From contig NZ_QPNC01000034.1 in NCBI RefSeq assembly GCF_003386285.1, forward strand, positions 1 to 32,034: a stretch of 32,034 bases of DNA. Direction: 5' to 3'. Below are positions 1 through 8,449 of the stretch, piece by piece. Within the stretch, counting starts at the first letter, position 1; the number at the start of each line of letters is the position of its first letter. A program made the position numbers and the translations under genes. The notes under the pieces are model-generated. The model was not told the origin of the DNA and searched no databases. It worked only from the letters and a program-made list of their open reading frames with translations. The stretch is from Nocardiopsis sp. FIRDI 009 (GTDB lineage Bacteria > Actinomycetota > Actinomycetes > Streptosporangiales > Streptosporangiaceae).

Positions 1-89
1 CTGCCACTACCGCAGACAGGCAGCCCAAGAATCATGACAAAACGGATCTACAACTGGAGTACCAGTCGCGGAGGAGGCTTCCCAAGCCT

Positions 90-107
90 CGGATTAAAAG
101 TCCGCTG
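90..107 (-). other. Candidate attP core resembling a tRNA-Lys(UUU) anticodon arm
   Basis: Read on the minus strand, these 18 bases (CAGCGGACTTTTAATCCG) form an anticodon-stem-loop with loop CTTTTAA, as in bacterial tRNA-Lys(UUU). The flanks do not continue as a tRNA: there is no T-loop consensus and no acceptor pairing. It is therefore not a tRNA gene. Tyrosine integrases often recombine inside tRNA anticodon loops, and this site lies past the lysis genes, where temperate actinophages usually carry attP and the integrase. The role is inferred from position and from recalled tRNA sequences, and no integrase for this site is in the window. Confidence 0.45.
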
Positions 108-328
108 TCCTGTCTCCACCGGCGTCCACGTCACCCCACGCCTTCGACTCTCTCAGTCAATGGAGAGCTATAAGGGCCGTGAGAGCGGCATCGACTGCAA
201 CCCGAAACGCAACCCTGACACACCGGATCGGATACGTTCCAGGCGCGTCCTCCACCCACCACGCGGTCGAAGACGATCTGTTCGGAGTGCGACGGAGGGT
301 CCGGGCGGCGACGGCACCGCACCGGAAA

Positions 329-383
329 CGACGAAGGCTCCCGCCCTCCCACGTCGTGGGAAGGCGGGAGCCTAGCTTCGTCG
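329..383 (-). terminator. Long hairpin after the lysis genes
   Basis: A near-perfect inverted repeat starts directly after the stop codon of the holin-like gene. The inner stem pairs 335-345 with 363-373 and 347-352 with 356-361, with a 3-nt loop. An outer stem CGACGAA/TTCGTCG is separated by a short bulge. On the minus strand it is followed by a short T run. It probably ends the late transcript. Confidence 0.75.
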
Positions 384-638
384 TCAGGGCCTGCGCCACA
401 CTTCCATCCGGCGTTGCGCCCACGCGGCCAGAGCCATGAGCGCACCCGTACCAGCCGCCGTCGCGACGGTGGTCAGCGACAGACTGTCGGATCCGACCAG
501 CTCCGCGACCGCCGTCGCCGCGCCGACCAGGGCGGTCACGGCCGCGGCCTGGGCCAGGGTGCGCCACCCGCGACTGCGGGCGTCAGCGCGGTCCGCCGAG
601 GGGGTTCCAGGGACCGGGGTAGGGGATTCGTGGACCAT
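384..638 (-). CDS. Holin-like small membrane protein
   Basis: 84 aa. The N-terminus is polar and proline-rich. Two hydrophobic segments follow, at about residues 28-46 and 53-73 (AAAVTALVGAATAVAEL and LTTVATAAGTGALMALAAW), and the protein ends in a basic tail RRMEVWRRP. Two membrane helices with a charged C-terminus fit a class II holin, which would form lesions in the membrane to release the endolysin. It starts at the amidase stop (TGATG, one shared base), so the two are translationally coupled. It is the last late gene before a strong hairpin. Holins diverge quickly, so the call rests on topology and on the position next to the amidase. The 99-aa coiled-coil/membrane protein at 1577-1876 is an alternative or partner holin. 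Confidence 0.65.
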   Translation of the reverse strand: MVHESPTPVPGTPSADRADARSRGWRTLAQAAAVTALVGAATAVAELVGSDSLSLTTVATAAGTGALMALAAWAQRRMEVWRRP

Positions 639-1513
639 CAGCCCTCCACCGTCAGCTCACCCGTCACCCGTACCGTCTCGGGCAGGGTCCCGCCACCGCT
701 GGTCGACGCGCCGCCGTCCGCGAGCATGCGCTTGATGACGGCGGCGTCGACCTGGTCCTTCGCGTGCGCGCTGATCCAGTCGCCGTAGCCCTCCAGGGCC
801 TTCGAGCCGACATAGGCGCGGGTCTGGCGAACGGCTTCGGCGGTGGCGGGGCCGTAGTCGCCGTCGACACCGGACTCGCCGAGGGCCGCGCCGAACCCGG
901 CGCGGGTGACCTTGAGCTGAAGGAGCTTCACCGCTTCGCCCGTGTCACCGAGCTTGAGTCCGAGCATGTCATCGTCTCCATTCGTCATGGGGGTGTCATT
1001 ACCGGGCTGTTGGGCGAACGTGCCATCCCGCACGAGCGCGTAGGCGTCGTCTCCGGGGCACGAGGTGGCGTTGAAGTCGCGGTGCCCGAACACCGCGCCG
1101 GAGATCGAGGCGTCGGGTTCCATGAGCCATGCACGGAGCTCGCGGACGGCCTCGATCTGGACGTCCGTGATCCGGTCCGTGGGACCGGCCGCCAGGGTCA
1201 CGGAGTAGTGGGTGTCGTTCGCGCCGCGCTGGGCGGCCTGCTCGCGATAGAGGCCGCGGCCTTCGATCACGTAGCCGTGGGCACAGGCCATGAAGCTGTA
1301 TCCGACATCGGCCCAGCCCCGCTCAGGGCCCGTGTGGAAGTCCCGGGTGACCTGCCAGTAGTCCAGGCACGCCGCGTGGTCCTGATCGGCGAGGTACTGG
1401 TCGACGCCGTCGTAGTGAACCACCAACCCCGACTTGGGGTCGGCGTAGGCGGCCGGGCTCGTCTCCGACCAACCGAGATCGATCCGGCTGACGTAGAGGG
1501 GTGGTTGGGGCAC
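638..1513 (-). CDS. Endolysin: N-acetylmuramoyl-L-alanine amidase with peptidoglycan-binding domain
   Basis: 291 aa. Residues 25-165 look like an Amidase_2/PGRP fold: zinc-ligand candidates are H33 (VVHYDG), H144 (FGHRDF) and C152 in the SCPGD motif. This domain cuts the amide bond between N-acetylmuramic acid and L-alanine in the host wall. Residues 185-265 resemble a PG_binding_1 repeat (LKLGDTGEAVKLLQ, then DGDYGPATAEAV), which anchors the enzyme to the wall. There is no signal peptide, so release should depend on a holin, and the holin-like gene overlaps its stop. The GTG start at 1513 is supported by GGAGG five bases upstream. Confidence 0.93.
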   Translation of the reverse strand: MPQPPLYVSRIDLGWSETSPAAYADPKSGLVVHYDGVDQYLADQDHAACLDYWQVTRDFHTGPERGWADVGYSFMACAHGYVIEGRGLYREQAAQRGANDTHYSVTLAAGPTDRITDVQIEAVRELRAWLMEPDASISGAVFGHRDFNATSCPGDDAYALVRDGTFAQQPGNDTPMTNGDDDMLGLKLGDTGEAVKLLQLKVTRAGFGAALGESGVDGDYGPATAEAVRQTRAYVGSKALEGYGDWISAHAKDQVDAAVIKRMLADGGASTSGGGTLPETVRVTGELTVEG

Positions 1514-1535
1514 GTCTGCCTCCAGACATGACGAA

Positions 1536-1556
1536 GCCCCCGTGAGTCACGGGGGC
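1536..1556 (-). terminator. Hairpin between the 99-aa gene and the amidase
   Basis: A perfect GC-rich inverted repeat (GCCCCCGTG with CACGGGGGC, 3-nt loop) is followed on the minus strand by TTCGTC. It lies in the short gap before the amidase ribosome binding site. It may be a weak terminator or an RNA processing or stability element between the tail and lysis genes. Confidence 0.6.
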
Positions 1557-1576
1557 GGTGGGTGCTTTCGGGTGTG

Positions 1577-1876
1577 TCAGGTGAGGACCGCGACGGCCAC
1601 GGCGGTCACGGCGCCGACGACGATGCCGATCCCCGTCACCACGACGGCGGTGACCGCGATCGTGCGGGTAGCACGGATGTCCATGTCCTCCCGGGTGACC
1701 GTGACCCGCTCGACGTCGTCCAGGCGGGCGTCCAGCTCCTCCAGACGTCGGGCGTGCTCGTCGGTTCGGGCGGACTGGTGTTCCAGGCGTTGGAGGATGA
1801 CATCCAGGCGTCCGGACACCTGCGCGAGGCCGACCTCTATCGTCCGGCGCAGGCCCTCCAGCGAGTCGTCGGGCAT
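1577..1876 (-). CDS. Coiled-coil protein with C-terminal membrane helix
   Basis: 99 aa. Residues 1-65 form a heptad-rich, charged helix (LEGLRRTIEVGLAQVSGRLD, then LEELDARLDDVERV). Residues 69-98 form a hydrophobic membrane segment of small residues and valine (TIAVTAVVVTGIGIVVGAV). Small coiled-coil plus one-helix proteins near the lysin are common in actinophages and are often called holins or DUF2746-like membrane proteins. Its start overlaps the previous gene's stop (TGATG). It could be an antiholin, a second lysis membrane protein or a virion-associated protein; the sequence does not decide. Confidence 0.6.
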   Translation of the reverse strand: MPDDSLEGLRRTIEVGLAQVSGRLDVILQRLEHQSARTDEHARRLEELDARLDDVERVTVTREDMDIRATRTIAVTAVVVTGIGIVVGAVTAVAVAVLT

Positions 1877-2376
1877 CAGCCCACCCGCTGTGCCTTGAGG
1901 TAGGAGTTGTCGAACAGGGTGGTCTCACTCGCGTCTGAGTTAATCTGCGCCCACAGCAGGGTGAGTGTTCCGGGGCCCTGGAGGATCATGTCCTCCCACG
2001 CCTGAGACTGATACCCCTTGGGGTCGCGGTTGCCGTACTCGGCCTCAGTGTTCATGTTGTGCACCGCCAAACGCACGGCTGTCTCGAGGCGGTTCGTGGA
2101 CAACTCGGTTGCTCCGCCCGCAGCGCGCCTGGACACGATGGTCATGGTCGTGTCCCACGCGACACGCAGTCCGCCGGACCCGGAGGTACCAGAATAGGCG
2201 AGGAGCGCGTGAATGTCCCAGACACCCTCGCCGAGGGTGAGTGTCAGGTGGGCGTCGGGGGCGACGGCACTGGTGTTGGCGCGACCCTCGGAGCTGGTTT
2301 TGAACACGAAGATCGGGTTGTGCTCATTGAGGCGCTCGGCCGTCACACGCATGCCCGCGAGCCACGGAAAGGGCAT
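1876..2376 (-). CDS. Minor tail or baseplate-associated protein
   Basis: 166 aa. It starts MPFPWLAGMRVTAERLNE, the common opening of short actinophage tail-tip proteins, where a position near the end of the tail is described as 'W-x-A-G-x-x-V-T-A-x-x-L'. The rest is beta-rich with no transmembrane segment or catalytic motif. It has GGAGG upstream of the ATG at 2376 and lies between the large tail proteins and the lysis genes, the usual place for receptor-binding or tail-tip accessory proteins. The function is inferred from context and the conserved N-terminus. Confidence 0.65.
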   Translation of the reverse strand: MPFPWLAGMRVTAERLNEHNPIFVFKTSSEGRANTSAVAPDAHLTLTLGEGVWDIHALLAYSGTSGSGGLRVAWDTTMTIVSRRAAGGATELSTNRLETAVRLAVHNMNTEAEYGNRDPKGYQSQAWEDMILQGPGTLTLLWAQINSDASETTLFDNSYLKAQRVG

Positions 2377-2395
2377 GGCGGCGCCTCCTTTCTGA

Positions 2396-4366
2396 TCAGA
2401 GTGCGGTGGTCATGGGTTGGGCGAGGCGCACGTCCGCTCCGGCCTGATGCGGCTTGGTGATGCCGTTGATGCCGCGGGCGACCTCCAGGGTCTGCGGTGC
2501 TGAGGATCCGTCGCCGACGATGGACGCCACACGCACCACCTCGGCCCCGTCCACGACGACGTCGAAGGGGAAGTCGTCCGGATACTCGGCGCTGGTGATC
2601 CACGGCGGGCCGGACCCCGTGTCGACGGAGAGCGCCGTCTCGGTCTCGTCGACGGCGGAGGCGAGCGCCGAACCCGTGGTGTCCGCGCGGTCCGGCGCGG
2701 CCGCGGAACCGACCGCGGCGCCGTCGGCGACCTCGCCGACGATCCACGGCTCACCGCTGCTGGCGTTGAACGTCACATCCCACCGGTACAGGTTCAGCCG
2801 TTCCTCGTAGCCCTGGATCAGCAGCTCGATCGGTCTCGGAGGCAGCCACGGCGGCGGATTGAGAACTTGGAGGCTGTCCCCGCAGTCCCGGGTGGCTATG
2901 GTGCCCGCCAGCTCCGGTGAACCGGCCAGGTTGACGTGCACCACGGGATAACGGGCGTCGTCGTGCGTACCGAGGTGGGCGCGCCATCCGGCCTGGGAGG
3001 GCAGCTGCCCTTCATCGTCGACGTTGAGTTCGTCGCTGGCCTTGTACCTGCCGACGCTTCCCACACCCAGGGGTCCGTCGGTGACCGTGAGGCGGTACTC
3101 GCCACCGGCGCCGGAGACGGTGATGTCGTTGGCGACGTGGAGGTCGTCCTCGACCGGCTCGAACGGCGCGCTGATGTGGCCCGCGGCGTAGTCCACCGCC
3201 ACACCGGCCGACTGGGTCACTCCCGCCGACCCAGACACTTCCACGGTGGTATCGGCGAGCACCGTGGTGTCCTTGGACATCCGGGTCTCGTCGGATACCT
3301 CCGCCGTCGCGGACGCGGAGAGGGTCACCTCCTTGGTGACCTGTGCGGAGTCGACCGCACCGACGTTCGCGACGGCGGTCACCACGTTGAAGTCCGGGGT
3401 GACGGTGGCGTCCCCGGATGCCTCCAGAGTGGTGGCCGCCGAGGTCAGGGGCGTGTCGGCGGGGCCGATCGCGGCGCTGTCGGACACGGCCAGGTGCGAC
3501 ACGTGGGTGGAGGGGGGAAGGGGGTCCCCCTGGATCTCGGCGACAACCAGGTCGAGCGCCGCACCCGTCTCGGGGCCGATCTCACCATCGACCGGAACGA
3601 GCCCGAACTCGTTCTGGAACCGCTCGACGGCGGTCACCGTCTCTTGGCCGTAGTCGCCGTCATCTCGGTAGACGGGGAGCTCGTCGGGGTCCCAGACCAG
3701 GATCTGCCGCTGGCGGTCCTGGACCGGCGTACCGGGTAAGTCGACGTCCTTGTCGCCCGGCTGGAGGAGCACGCCACGCCGGTAACGGTACGCCGTCACC
3801 TCGGCCGTGACGTTCCCCGGCAGGCCCGTACCGGACCATGTCGCGACACGCGCCCCGATCGTAGCGTGCCCCGGGTAGACGCGGACGACGGTGTCGGTTC
3901 CGTCCGAGGTGGCCTCGACGCGAAGCCATTGGCCGAACTGGACGGAGACACCGGACAGGGTCGGGACCAAAGGGTTCTGGGCGAGCCCATCCGCCTGCAA
4001 GCGCAGACCCACGTCGCCGCCCGAGGTCTCGTGCAGGACCAGGCCGTAGCTCCCGAGCCGAGCGACCCAGCGCACCTCGTCAACGCCGAATCCGGCGGCC
4101 TGGAGCGAGGGCGGGTACACGTACCAGCGCATATGCCACGGTGCGGGCGGGAGCGCCACCTCCAATCGCGGTGTGGAGTTGGCGCGGTGGTGGCCTGTGG
4201 CGATGTCGATCGTGCCGAGCCCGTGAAGCGTGCGGCTCGCCGAGTAGACCGACCGTTCCGGGGCGACCACCCCAGTGGTCCCCGTCCTGGCCGTGGCCTC
4301 CAGCGACGCCGCCGTCGGCGTGGTGCCGTTGGGACCAGAGAGCGAGTTGTCGACGGTGACAGCCAC
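2396..4366 (-). CDS. Chimeric minor tail protein: lectin-like/PG-binding N-part fused to the C-half of a Gp37-type minor tail protein
   Basis: 656 aa, apparently made of two parts. Residues 40-200 look like a beta-sandwich of concanavalin/laminin-G type. Residues 235-275 are a PG_binding_1 motif (DYGQETVTAVERFQNEFG, then DGEIGPETGAALD), which would help the tail engage the cell wall. Residues 285-390 are a Thr/Val/Ala/Ser-rich linker of short beta-like repeats. From residue 391 (VDYAAGH) to the end it matches what is, in related actinophage tail proteins, the direct continuation of the protein encoded at 4743-6113, including HLGTHDDARYPVV, NPPPWLPP, YRWDVTFNA and the ARGINGT-like end. The fused C-half is therefore likely displaced from its own gene. 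The fusion claim rests on memory of the family. Confidence 0.75.
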   Translation of the reverse strand: MAVTVDNSLSGPNGTTPTAASLEATARTGTTGVVAPERSVYSASRTLHGLGTIDIATGHHRANSTPRLEVALPPAPWHMRWYVYPPSLQAAGFGVDEVRWVARLGSYGLVLHETSGGDVGLRLQADGLAQNPLVPTLSGVSVQFGQWLRVEATSDGTDTVVRVYPGHATIGARVATWSGTGLPGNVTAEVTAYRYRRGVLLQPGDKDVDLPGTPVQDRQRQILVWDPDELPVYRDDGDYGQETVTAVERFQNEFGLVPVDGEIGPETGAALDLVVAEIQGDPLPPSTHVSHLAVSDSAAIGPADTPLTSAATTLEASGDATVTPDFNVVTAVANVGAVDSAQVTKEVTLSASATAEVSDETRMSKDTTVLADTTVEVSGSAGVTQSAGVAVDYAAGHISAPFEPVEDDLHVANDITVSGAGGEYRLTVTDGPLGVGSVGRYKASDELNVDDEGQLPSQAGWRAHLGTHDDARYPVVHVNLAGSPELAGTIATRDCGDSLQVLNPPPWLPPRPIELLIQGYEERLNLYRWDVTFNASSGEPWIVGEVADGAAVGSAAAPDRADTTGSALASAVDETETALSVDTGSGPPWITSAEYPDDFPFDVVVDGAEVVRVASIVGDGSSAPQTLEVARGINGITKPHQAGADVRLAQPMTTAL

Positions 4367-4376
4367 GCCGACCCCC

Positions 4377-4733
4377 TCAGGGCTGGTTGGTCAGGTTGAT
4401 CGTGGCCGGGTCGACACGGGCCACACCCGCCGATTCGAAGACTTCGTCCGTCGACGTCTTGAGGGCTCCGAGCCAGGTGGACGAGGCGTCCCACAGCCCG
4501 ACCCACCGCACCGTGGTCCCGGCGGGCACGTTGAACGCGATCTCCTGCGCGACGGAGACCGAGCCGGAGGACGCCGCCGCCCAGGTGATCGCCTGCCGCG
4601 CGTAGGAGCCGCCGGTCACTTCGTCGGAACCGGCGGTCGGTTCCGCGGTCGAGGTGTGCAGGGAGGCCGTCACCGCCTCGCCGACACCCCCTCCGTCGAG
4701 CAGCCGGTTGCGAAAGTCCGCCGCGAGGGCCAT
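4377..4733 (-). CDS. Small tail protein
   Basis: 118 aa. It starts MALAADFRNRLLDGGGV. The body reads like a short beta-sandwich tail-fibre adaptor: ATVTASLHTSTAEPTAGSDEV-like (here EAVTASLHTSTAEPTAG), then GGSYARQAITW and WVGLWDAS, motifs I associate with small actinophage tail proteins encoded just after the Gp37-type minor tail protein. There is no catalytic signature or membrane segment. It is 10 bases from the previous gene and 11 from the next, so it belongs to the late operon. It lies exactly between the two separated parts of the minor tail protein. Confidence 0.7.
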   Translation of the reverse strand: MALAADFRNRLLDGGGVGEAVTASLHTSTAEPTAGSDEVTGGSYARQAITWAAASSGSVSVAQEIAFNVPAGTTVRWVGLWDASSTWLGALKTSTDEVFESAGVARVDPATINLTNQP

Positions 4734-4742
4734 GTGTGTCTC

Positions 4743-6113
4743 CTATTCACTCAACTGCGCGCCGCGGTTGTACATGGACCGCAGCGTCCGATAAGCCAAA
4801 CCGAACTGGTCTCTGGCCTCGTAGAGGATTCCTCCGTCCACGGCCGCCGCCTCGCGGATGAGCGAGACCGCGTCGTCGGGGTACTGGGGGCCGACCGCGA
4901 CGGTGTCGGCGACGTCTCCGACCACGGTCATCGGAAGTCCTTCCTCGTCGGCCAACCGCAGGATCCGTTCGGCGGCCGGTTCCCCGGCGTGGCCTCGCAG
5001 GGCAGCGGTAGCGGCTGCGGCGTCGGGGGCGTTTGGTCCCCACACCGCGACGTGGCCGAGGCGGATATGGCTGGATACACCGTCGTCCCATACCCCCCAC
5101 TCGTAGCCCCAGCGGGACAACATGCCGGGCTGCCCCACTTCGGTCCCGGTAAGCACGTCGACACCGTCCACGATGACCGCATACCTCGTGTCGGAGCCAT
5201 CGGAGGCGACCGCGAGTCGCACGTGGTGCGCGTCGCCATCGGACATCCACGGCTCGCCGGACACAGTGCCCAACAGCCTGATGGAGGAGGCGTCCTCGGT
5301 TTCGTACATAAGAGACAGTCTCAACTCTCGGGGGCTTACGGTCGGATCCTCTCCCAGAAACCACGTCTCGGTATCGCCGTTAAGCTTGCGGGTCGTGATG
5401 TTCGTGACGTCATGTCCACCACGACCAGCGCGTATCTGGTCCACCGTCCACGTGGTTGAGCGTCCTGGCACCGCTCCTGTGACGATGCCCCGCTGTCCTG
5501 CGGTCGCCACCATGCGGTCCATCCACTCATTCGGAGGGTCGGACTCCCATCCGGGTGTCATGGGGTGGGAAGTGAGCGTGGCGTCGTCCCTGCGCACCCA
5601 TCGCATCTGGGAACCGCCCGGCACCGCCGAAGCACCCCGCGACCCAGCTGCCTCCGCGTCGTCCAGAACCCAATACGCGACCGGGTCGTACCGCTCGTAC
5701 AGTCGGCGCAGGGCCGTCTGCAACGGGGCACCCTGCTGTTCGATCCGCCGCAGGATTCCAGCGGCCTCGATGGGCACCCACACGTCCGTGTCCGAGACGT
5801 CCCACCGAGGCGGCCAGCTCGCGACCTCTCCGTGGAACCGCCACACGAGGCCGCCCGGGGTGTTCACCCCGACGCGGATGGGAGTGTTGCGTCCGATCCG
5901 CCGGTAGTAGGGCGACCGGGGGTTCCTCGGCGAGTACTTGCCCTGCCGGTTGTTGAGGACGAGACTGCACTTCCCGGGGTCGACCTCATCGCCTTCGTCG
6001 GGTCGACCGCGCACGATCGCGATGTCCTCACGGGTGTAGACGTCCCGAGTGATGTCCACCCACGTCCCGTCGATCCGCAGCTCTACGACCAGCGACAGCG
6101 GCAGCAGCGCCAC
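4743..6113 (-). CDS. Minor tail protein, N-terminal half (Siphovirus Gp37-like), probably truncated
   Basis: 456 aa. The N-terminus (LPLSLVVELRIDGTWVDIT, then the KCSLVLNNRQGKYSPRNP segment) is the conserved opening of a large siphovirus minor tail protein near the tail tip. Residues 190-360 are a laminin-G/concanavalin-like insertion. The protein ends abruptly at YRTLRSMYNRGAQLSE. In the relatives I recall, the equivalent Y-N-x-x-A-x-L motif runs directly into a DYAAG motif and several hundred more residues. That continuation is found here at residues 391-656 of the protein at 2396-4366. The gene starts four bases after the tape measure stop. Confidence 0.8.
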   Translation of the reverse strand: MALLPLSLVVELRIDGTWVDITRDVYTREDIAIVRGRPDEGDEVDPGKCSLVLNNRQGKYSPRNPRSPYYRRIGRNTPIRVGVNTPGGLVWRFHGEVASWPPRWDVSDTDVWVPIEAAGILRRIEQQGAPLQTALRRLYERYDPVAYWVLDDAEAAGSRGASAVPGGSQMRWVRRDDATLTSHPMTPGWESDPPNEWMDRMVATAGQRGIVTGAVPGRSTTWTVDQIRAGRGGHDVTNITTRKLNGDTETWFLGEDPTVSPRELRLSLMYETEDASSIRLLGTVSGEPWMSDGDAHHVRLAVASDGSDTRYAVIVDGVDVLTGTEVGQPGMLSRWGYEWGVWDDGVSSHIRLGHVAVWGPNAPDAAAATAALRGHAGEPAAERILRLADEEGLPMTVVGDVADTVAVGPQYPDDAVSLIREAAAVDGGILYEARDQFGLAYRTLRSMYNRGAQLSE

Positions 6114-6116
6114 GGC

Positions 6117-8423
6117 TCACCTCCCTCGCATGTCGAGGCCGCCCTGGCGGACCATGCGGCGGATCATCCGCTTCATGTCCTCGTCGGCCCCGGTCACGTC
6201 GATCACCACACCGGACTGCTGGCCTCCGGAGTGACGCATGGTCGTGTCGATGTTGGACGGAATCTCGCGGGTGACTCCTCGCAGAGTGGACCGCAGCCCG
6301 GGCAGTCCGCCCTCCACACCGCGTTCGAGGCCGGACATCAGCGCCGCGCCCGACGGCTCCAGCAGCTTCATGTCCACCCGCATCGGGCCCTTCCAGTCCG
6401 GGATCATGCCGGTCACCGAGCTGAACTTGTCCCGGAGGGAGCCGATCATCCGGGACACGCCGTCGATGAGGCCCTGGATGATGTTGCGGCCCGCGCGGAG
6501 CAGGATGTTCTTGGCGTTGGAGAAGACCGATTTGATCTTTCCGGGGATGCCGCGGACGGTCGAGATCACCCGGGAGATCGTGGCGCGCACACGGTTGTGC
6601 AGTCCGACGACCGCGGCGATGGCCATGGACTTCGCGGTGTTGAAGCCGTTGGTGATGAACGCCTTGACCTTGGCGACCCCGCCGGAGATGAAGCCGACGA
6701 GACCGTTCCACAGGGCGCTGATCTTGTCCTTGATCCACTGCCAGGCGGCGGCGGAGAACGCCTTGATCTGGTCCCAGTGGGAGATGATGATGCCCACCGG
6801 GTGGTAGGTCATGAACAGGCCCACGATCCAGTTCCACGCCGCGGAGATCGCGTTCTTGATCCACTCCCAGGCCGCGGTCAGACCGGCGAGGATCGAATTC
6901 CACACCCCGGTCAGCCACTCCATCACCGCGTTCCAGACGCTGATCGTGACCTGCTTGATCCACTCCCAGGCCGCAGTGATCGCGGCGACGATCTGGTCCC
7001 AGTAGATGATGATCAGCGCGACCAGGCCGATCACGGCGGCGATGATCCAGCCGATGGGCCCCATACCCATGATCCAGCCCGCGAGCATCCGGGCACCCAT
7101 GATCAGGGCCTGCACACCGAGCTTGCCCATGGTCATGAGCAGCTTGCCGAGGCCCTTGGCCGCCGATGCGGCGAGCGATCCGAACTTGCGCGCGAGTTTG
7201 CCCAGCGCGGTCTCGGGGTTCTTGATGTTCTGACCGAGCTTGAGCAGGCCGCCGCTGAGGGTCTTGATACCCCCGATCAAGACGGCCACCTTGCCCATGA
7301 CCGGGCCGAGCACGATCGACCAGGCGAGCATCTGCGTCACGGTCGACTGCACGGGCCCGGGAAGGCTGGTGAAGGCCGCGGCGATCGTGCCGATCACCGC
7401 TCCGACCCCGGGCAGGATCGCGAGCAGGTCCGTCGCGATCTGGTTGAGCGTCGCGAAGATCTCGCCGAGCTGCTCCTGCCCCTCGGCGGAGTTCACCCAT
7501 GTGGCGAACCGTGCGGTCAGGTCCTCGATCGTGGTCAGCAGGTCGGACCCCGGCCCCGAGGCGGCGCCGAAGACCCCCGCGAGGATGGAGCCGATGTTGC
7601 CCGCGATCGAGCCGAGCTGGGCGAGGACGTCGCCCGCCCGCTGCACGATGTCGGAGAGCTTGGCGGCGCCGCTCTCGGAGGTCAGGAACGCCGCCGCGCT
7701 CTCCAGAGCTCCAGCGGCCCACTCGTTGAACCGTTCGATCAGCGGCAGCCCCGCCACGGCCAACTGGGCCAGTACCGTCATCAGCGGTGAGACGACACCG
7801 GAGAACGACGAGGTCGCTTTGGCGGTGCCATCGAAGATGTCGGCCAGTTGCCCCTGGAAGAGAGGAGTGTTCATCGTCCGCAACGCCTCAGCGCCCAGGC
7901 TATTGAGTGCTGAGGCGACGGCGGTCATGCCCGTTTCGAGCGTGGGCATGGCGCCGGTGGCCAGGGCCGAGAGCTCCTCGCCCAGTCCGGCGAACAGCTT
8001 CTGCTGCACCGCCGTCTGGATCGGGGCGAACTGCTCCCGGATCCCGGCGAAGGATCGGACGAACGACTGGGCGCTGGGGGCCAGGCCGGACAGGGCCTCC
8101 TCCAGCTCCTGAGCGGTGCCGCCGGTGGCGGACATCGCCTCGCTCACCCCAGACAGCCCCGTGGCGAGGGTGGCCATACCGGCGCCGGCGACCAGGGCCG
8201 CGGCGGGCAGGGCCAGCACCGCCCCGGACGCGGGACCGGCGGCGGCGCCCAACGAGGTGATCGCGGAGGTGGCGGTGGTGATCGCCGACATCTTCCCGAT
8301 GTCGCCGAGCCGGTCGAATTTCTTGGTGAGGCCGTCCAGGCCGCGCACGGCCTTGCCGACGCCCTTGTCGAACTTCTTGCTGTCCAATCCCAGCTTGACG
8401 AGCAGGGATGCGACGGTCGCCAC
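6117..8423 (-). CDS. Tail tape measure protein
   Basis: 768 aa. It starts MATVASLLVKLGLDSKKFDKG, the usual tape measure opening, followed by a long Ala/Gly-rich helical region. Residues 430-600 carry hydrophobic helices (GWIIAAVIGLVALIIIYW) and a series of Trp-rich repeats (AAWEWIK, SAAWNWIV, AAAWQWIK). These fit the part that inserts into the host membrane during DNA ejection. The C-terminus (MKRMIRRMVRQGG) is basic. The gene follows the two tail assembly chaperones, its normal place. Tail length scales with this protein, which at 768 aa suggests a fairly short siphovirus tail. Confidence 0.93.
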   Translation of the reverse strand: MATVASLLVKLGLDSKKFDKGVGKAVRGLDGLTKKFDRLGDIGKMSAITTATSAITSLGAAAGPASGAVLALPAAALVAGAGMATLATGLSGVSEAMSATGGTAQELEEALSGLAPSAQSFVRSFAGIREQFAPIQTAVQQKLFAGLGEELSALATGAMPTLETGMTAVASALNSLGAEALRTMNTPLFQGQLADIFDGTAKATSSFSGVVSPLMTVLAQLAVAGLPLIERFNEWAAGALESAAAFLTSESGAAKLSDIVQRAGDVLAQLGSIAGNIGSILAGVFGAASGPGSDLLTTIEDLTARFATWVNSAEGQEQLGEIFATLNQIATDLLAILPGVGAVIGTIAAAFTSLPGPVQSTVTQMLAWSIVLGPVMGKVAVLIGGIKTLSGGLLKLGQNIKNPETALGKLARKFGSLAASAAKGLGKLLMTMGKLGVQALIMGARMLAGWIMGMGPIGWIIAAVIGLVALIIIYWDQIVAAITAAWEWIKQVTISVWNAVMEWLTGVWNSILAGLTAAWEWIKNAISAAWNWIVGLFMTYHPVGIIISHWDQIKAFSAAAWQWIKDKISALWNGLVGFISGGVAKVKAFITNGFNTAKSMAIAAVVGLHNRVRATISRVISTVRGIPGKIKSVFSNAKNILLRAGRNIIQGLIDGVSRMIGSLRDKFSSVTGMIPDWKGPMRVDMKLLEPSGAALMSGLERGVEGGLPGLRSTLRGVTREIPSNIDTTMRHSGGQQSGVVIDVTGADEDMKRMIRRMVRQGGLDMRGR

Positions 8424-8449
8424 GCGGGATCACCTCCCGCCCGGCTCGG

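Noticed and set aside
50..130. A complete tRNA gene around the Lys-like anticodon arm, or a Gly(CCC)-like arm on the plus strand at 74-91
   Set aside because: No T-loop consensus, no D-arm and no 7-bp acceptor stem can be formed on either strand. Only the single arm matches.
5565..7790. Very long plus-strand open frame (741 codons) and similar long frames opposite the tail, capsid and recombinase genes
   Set aside because: These are shadows of GC-rich genes: the protein content is His/Asp/Gly/Arg-rich without domains, starts lack ribosome binding sites, and the opposite strand has recognisable tape measure and minor tail proteins.
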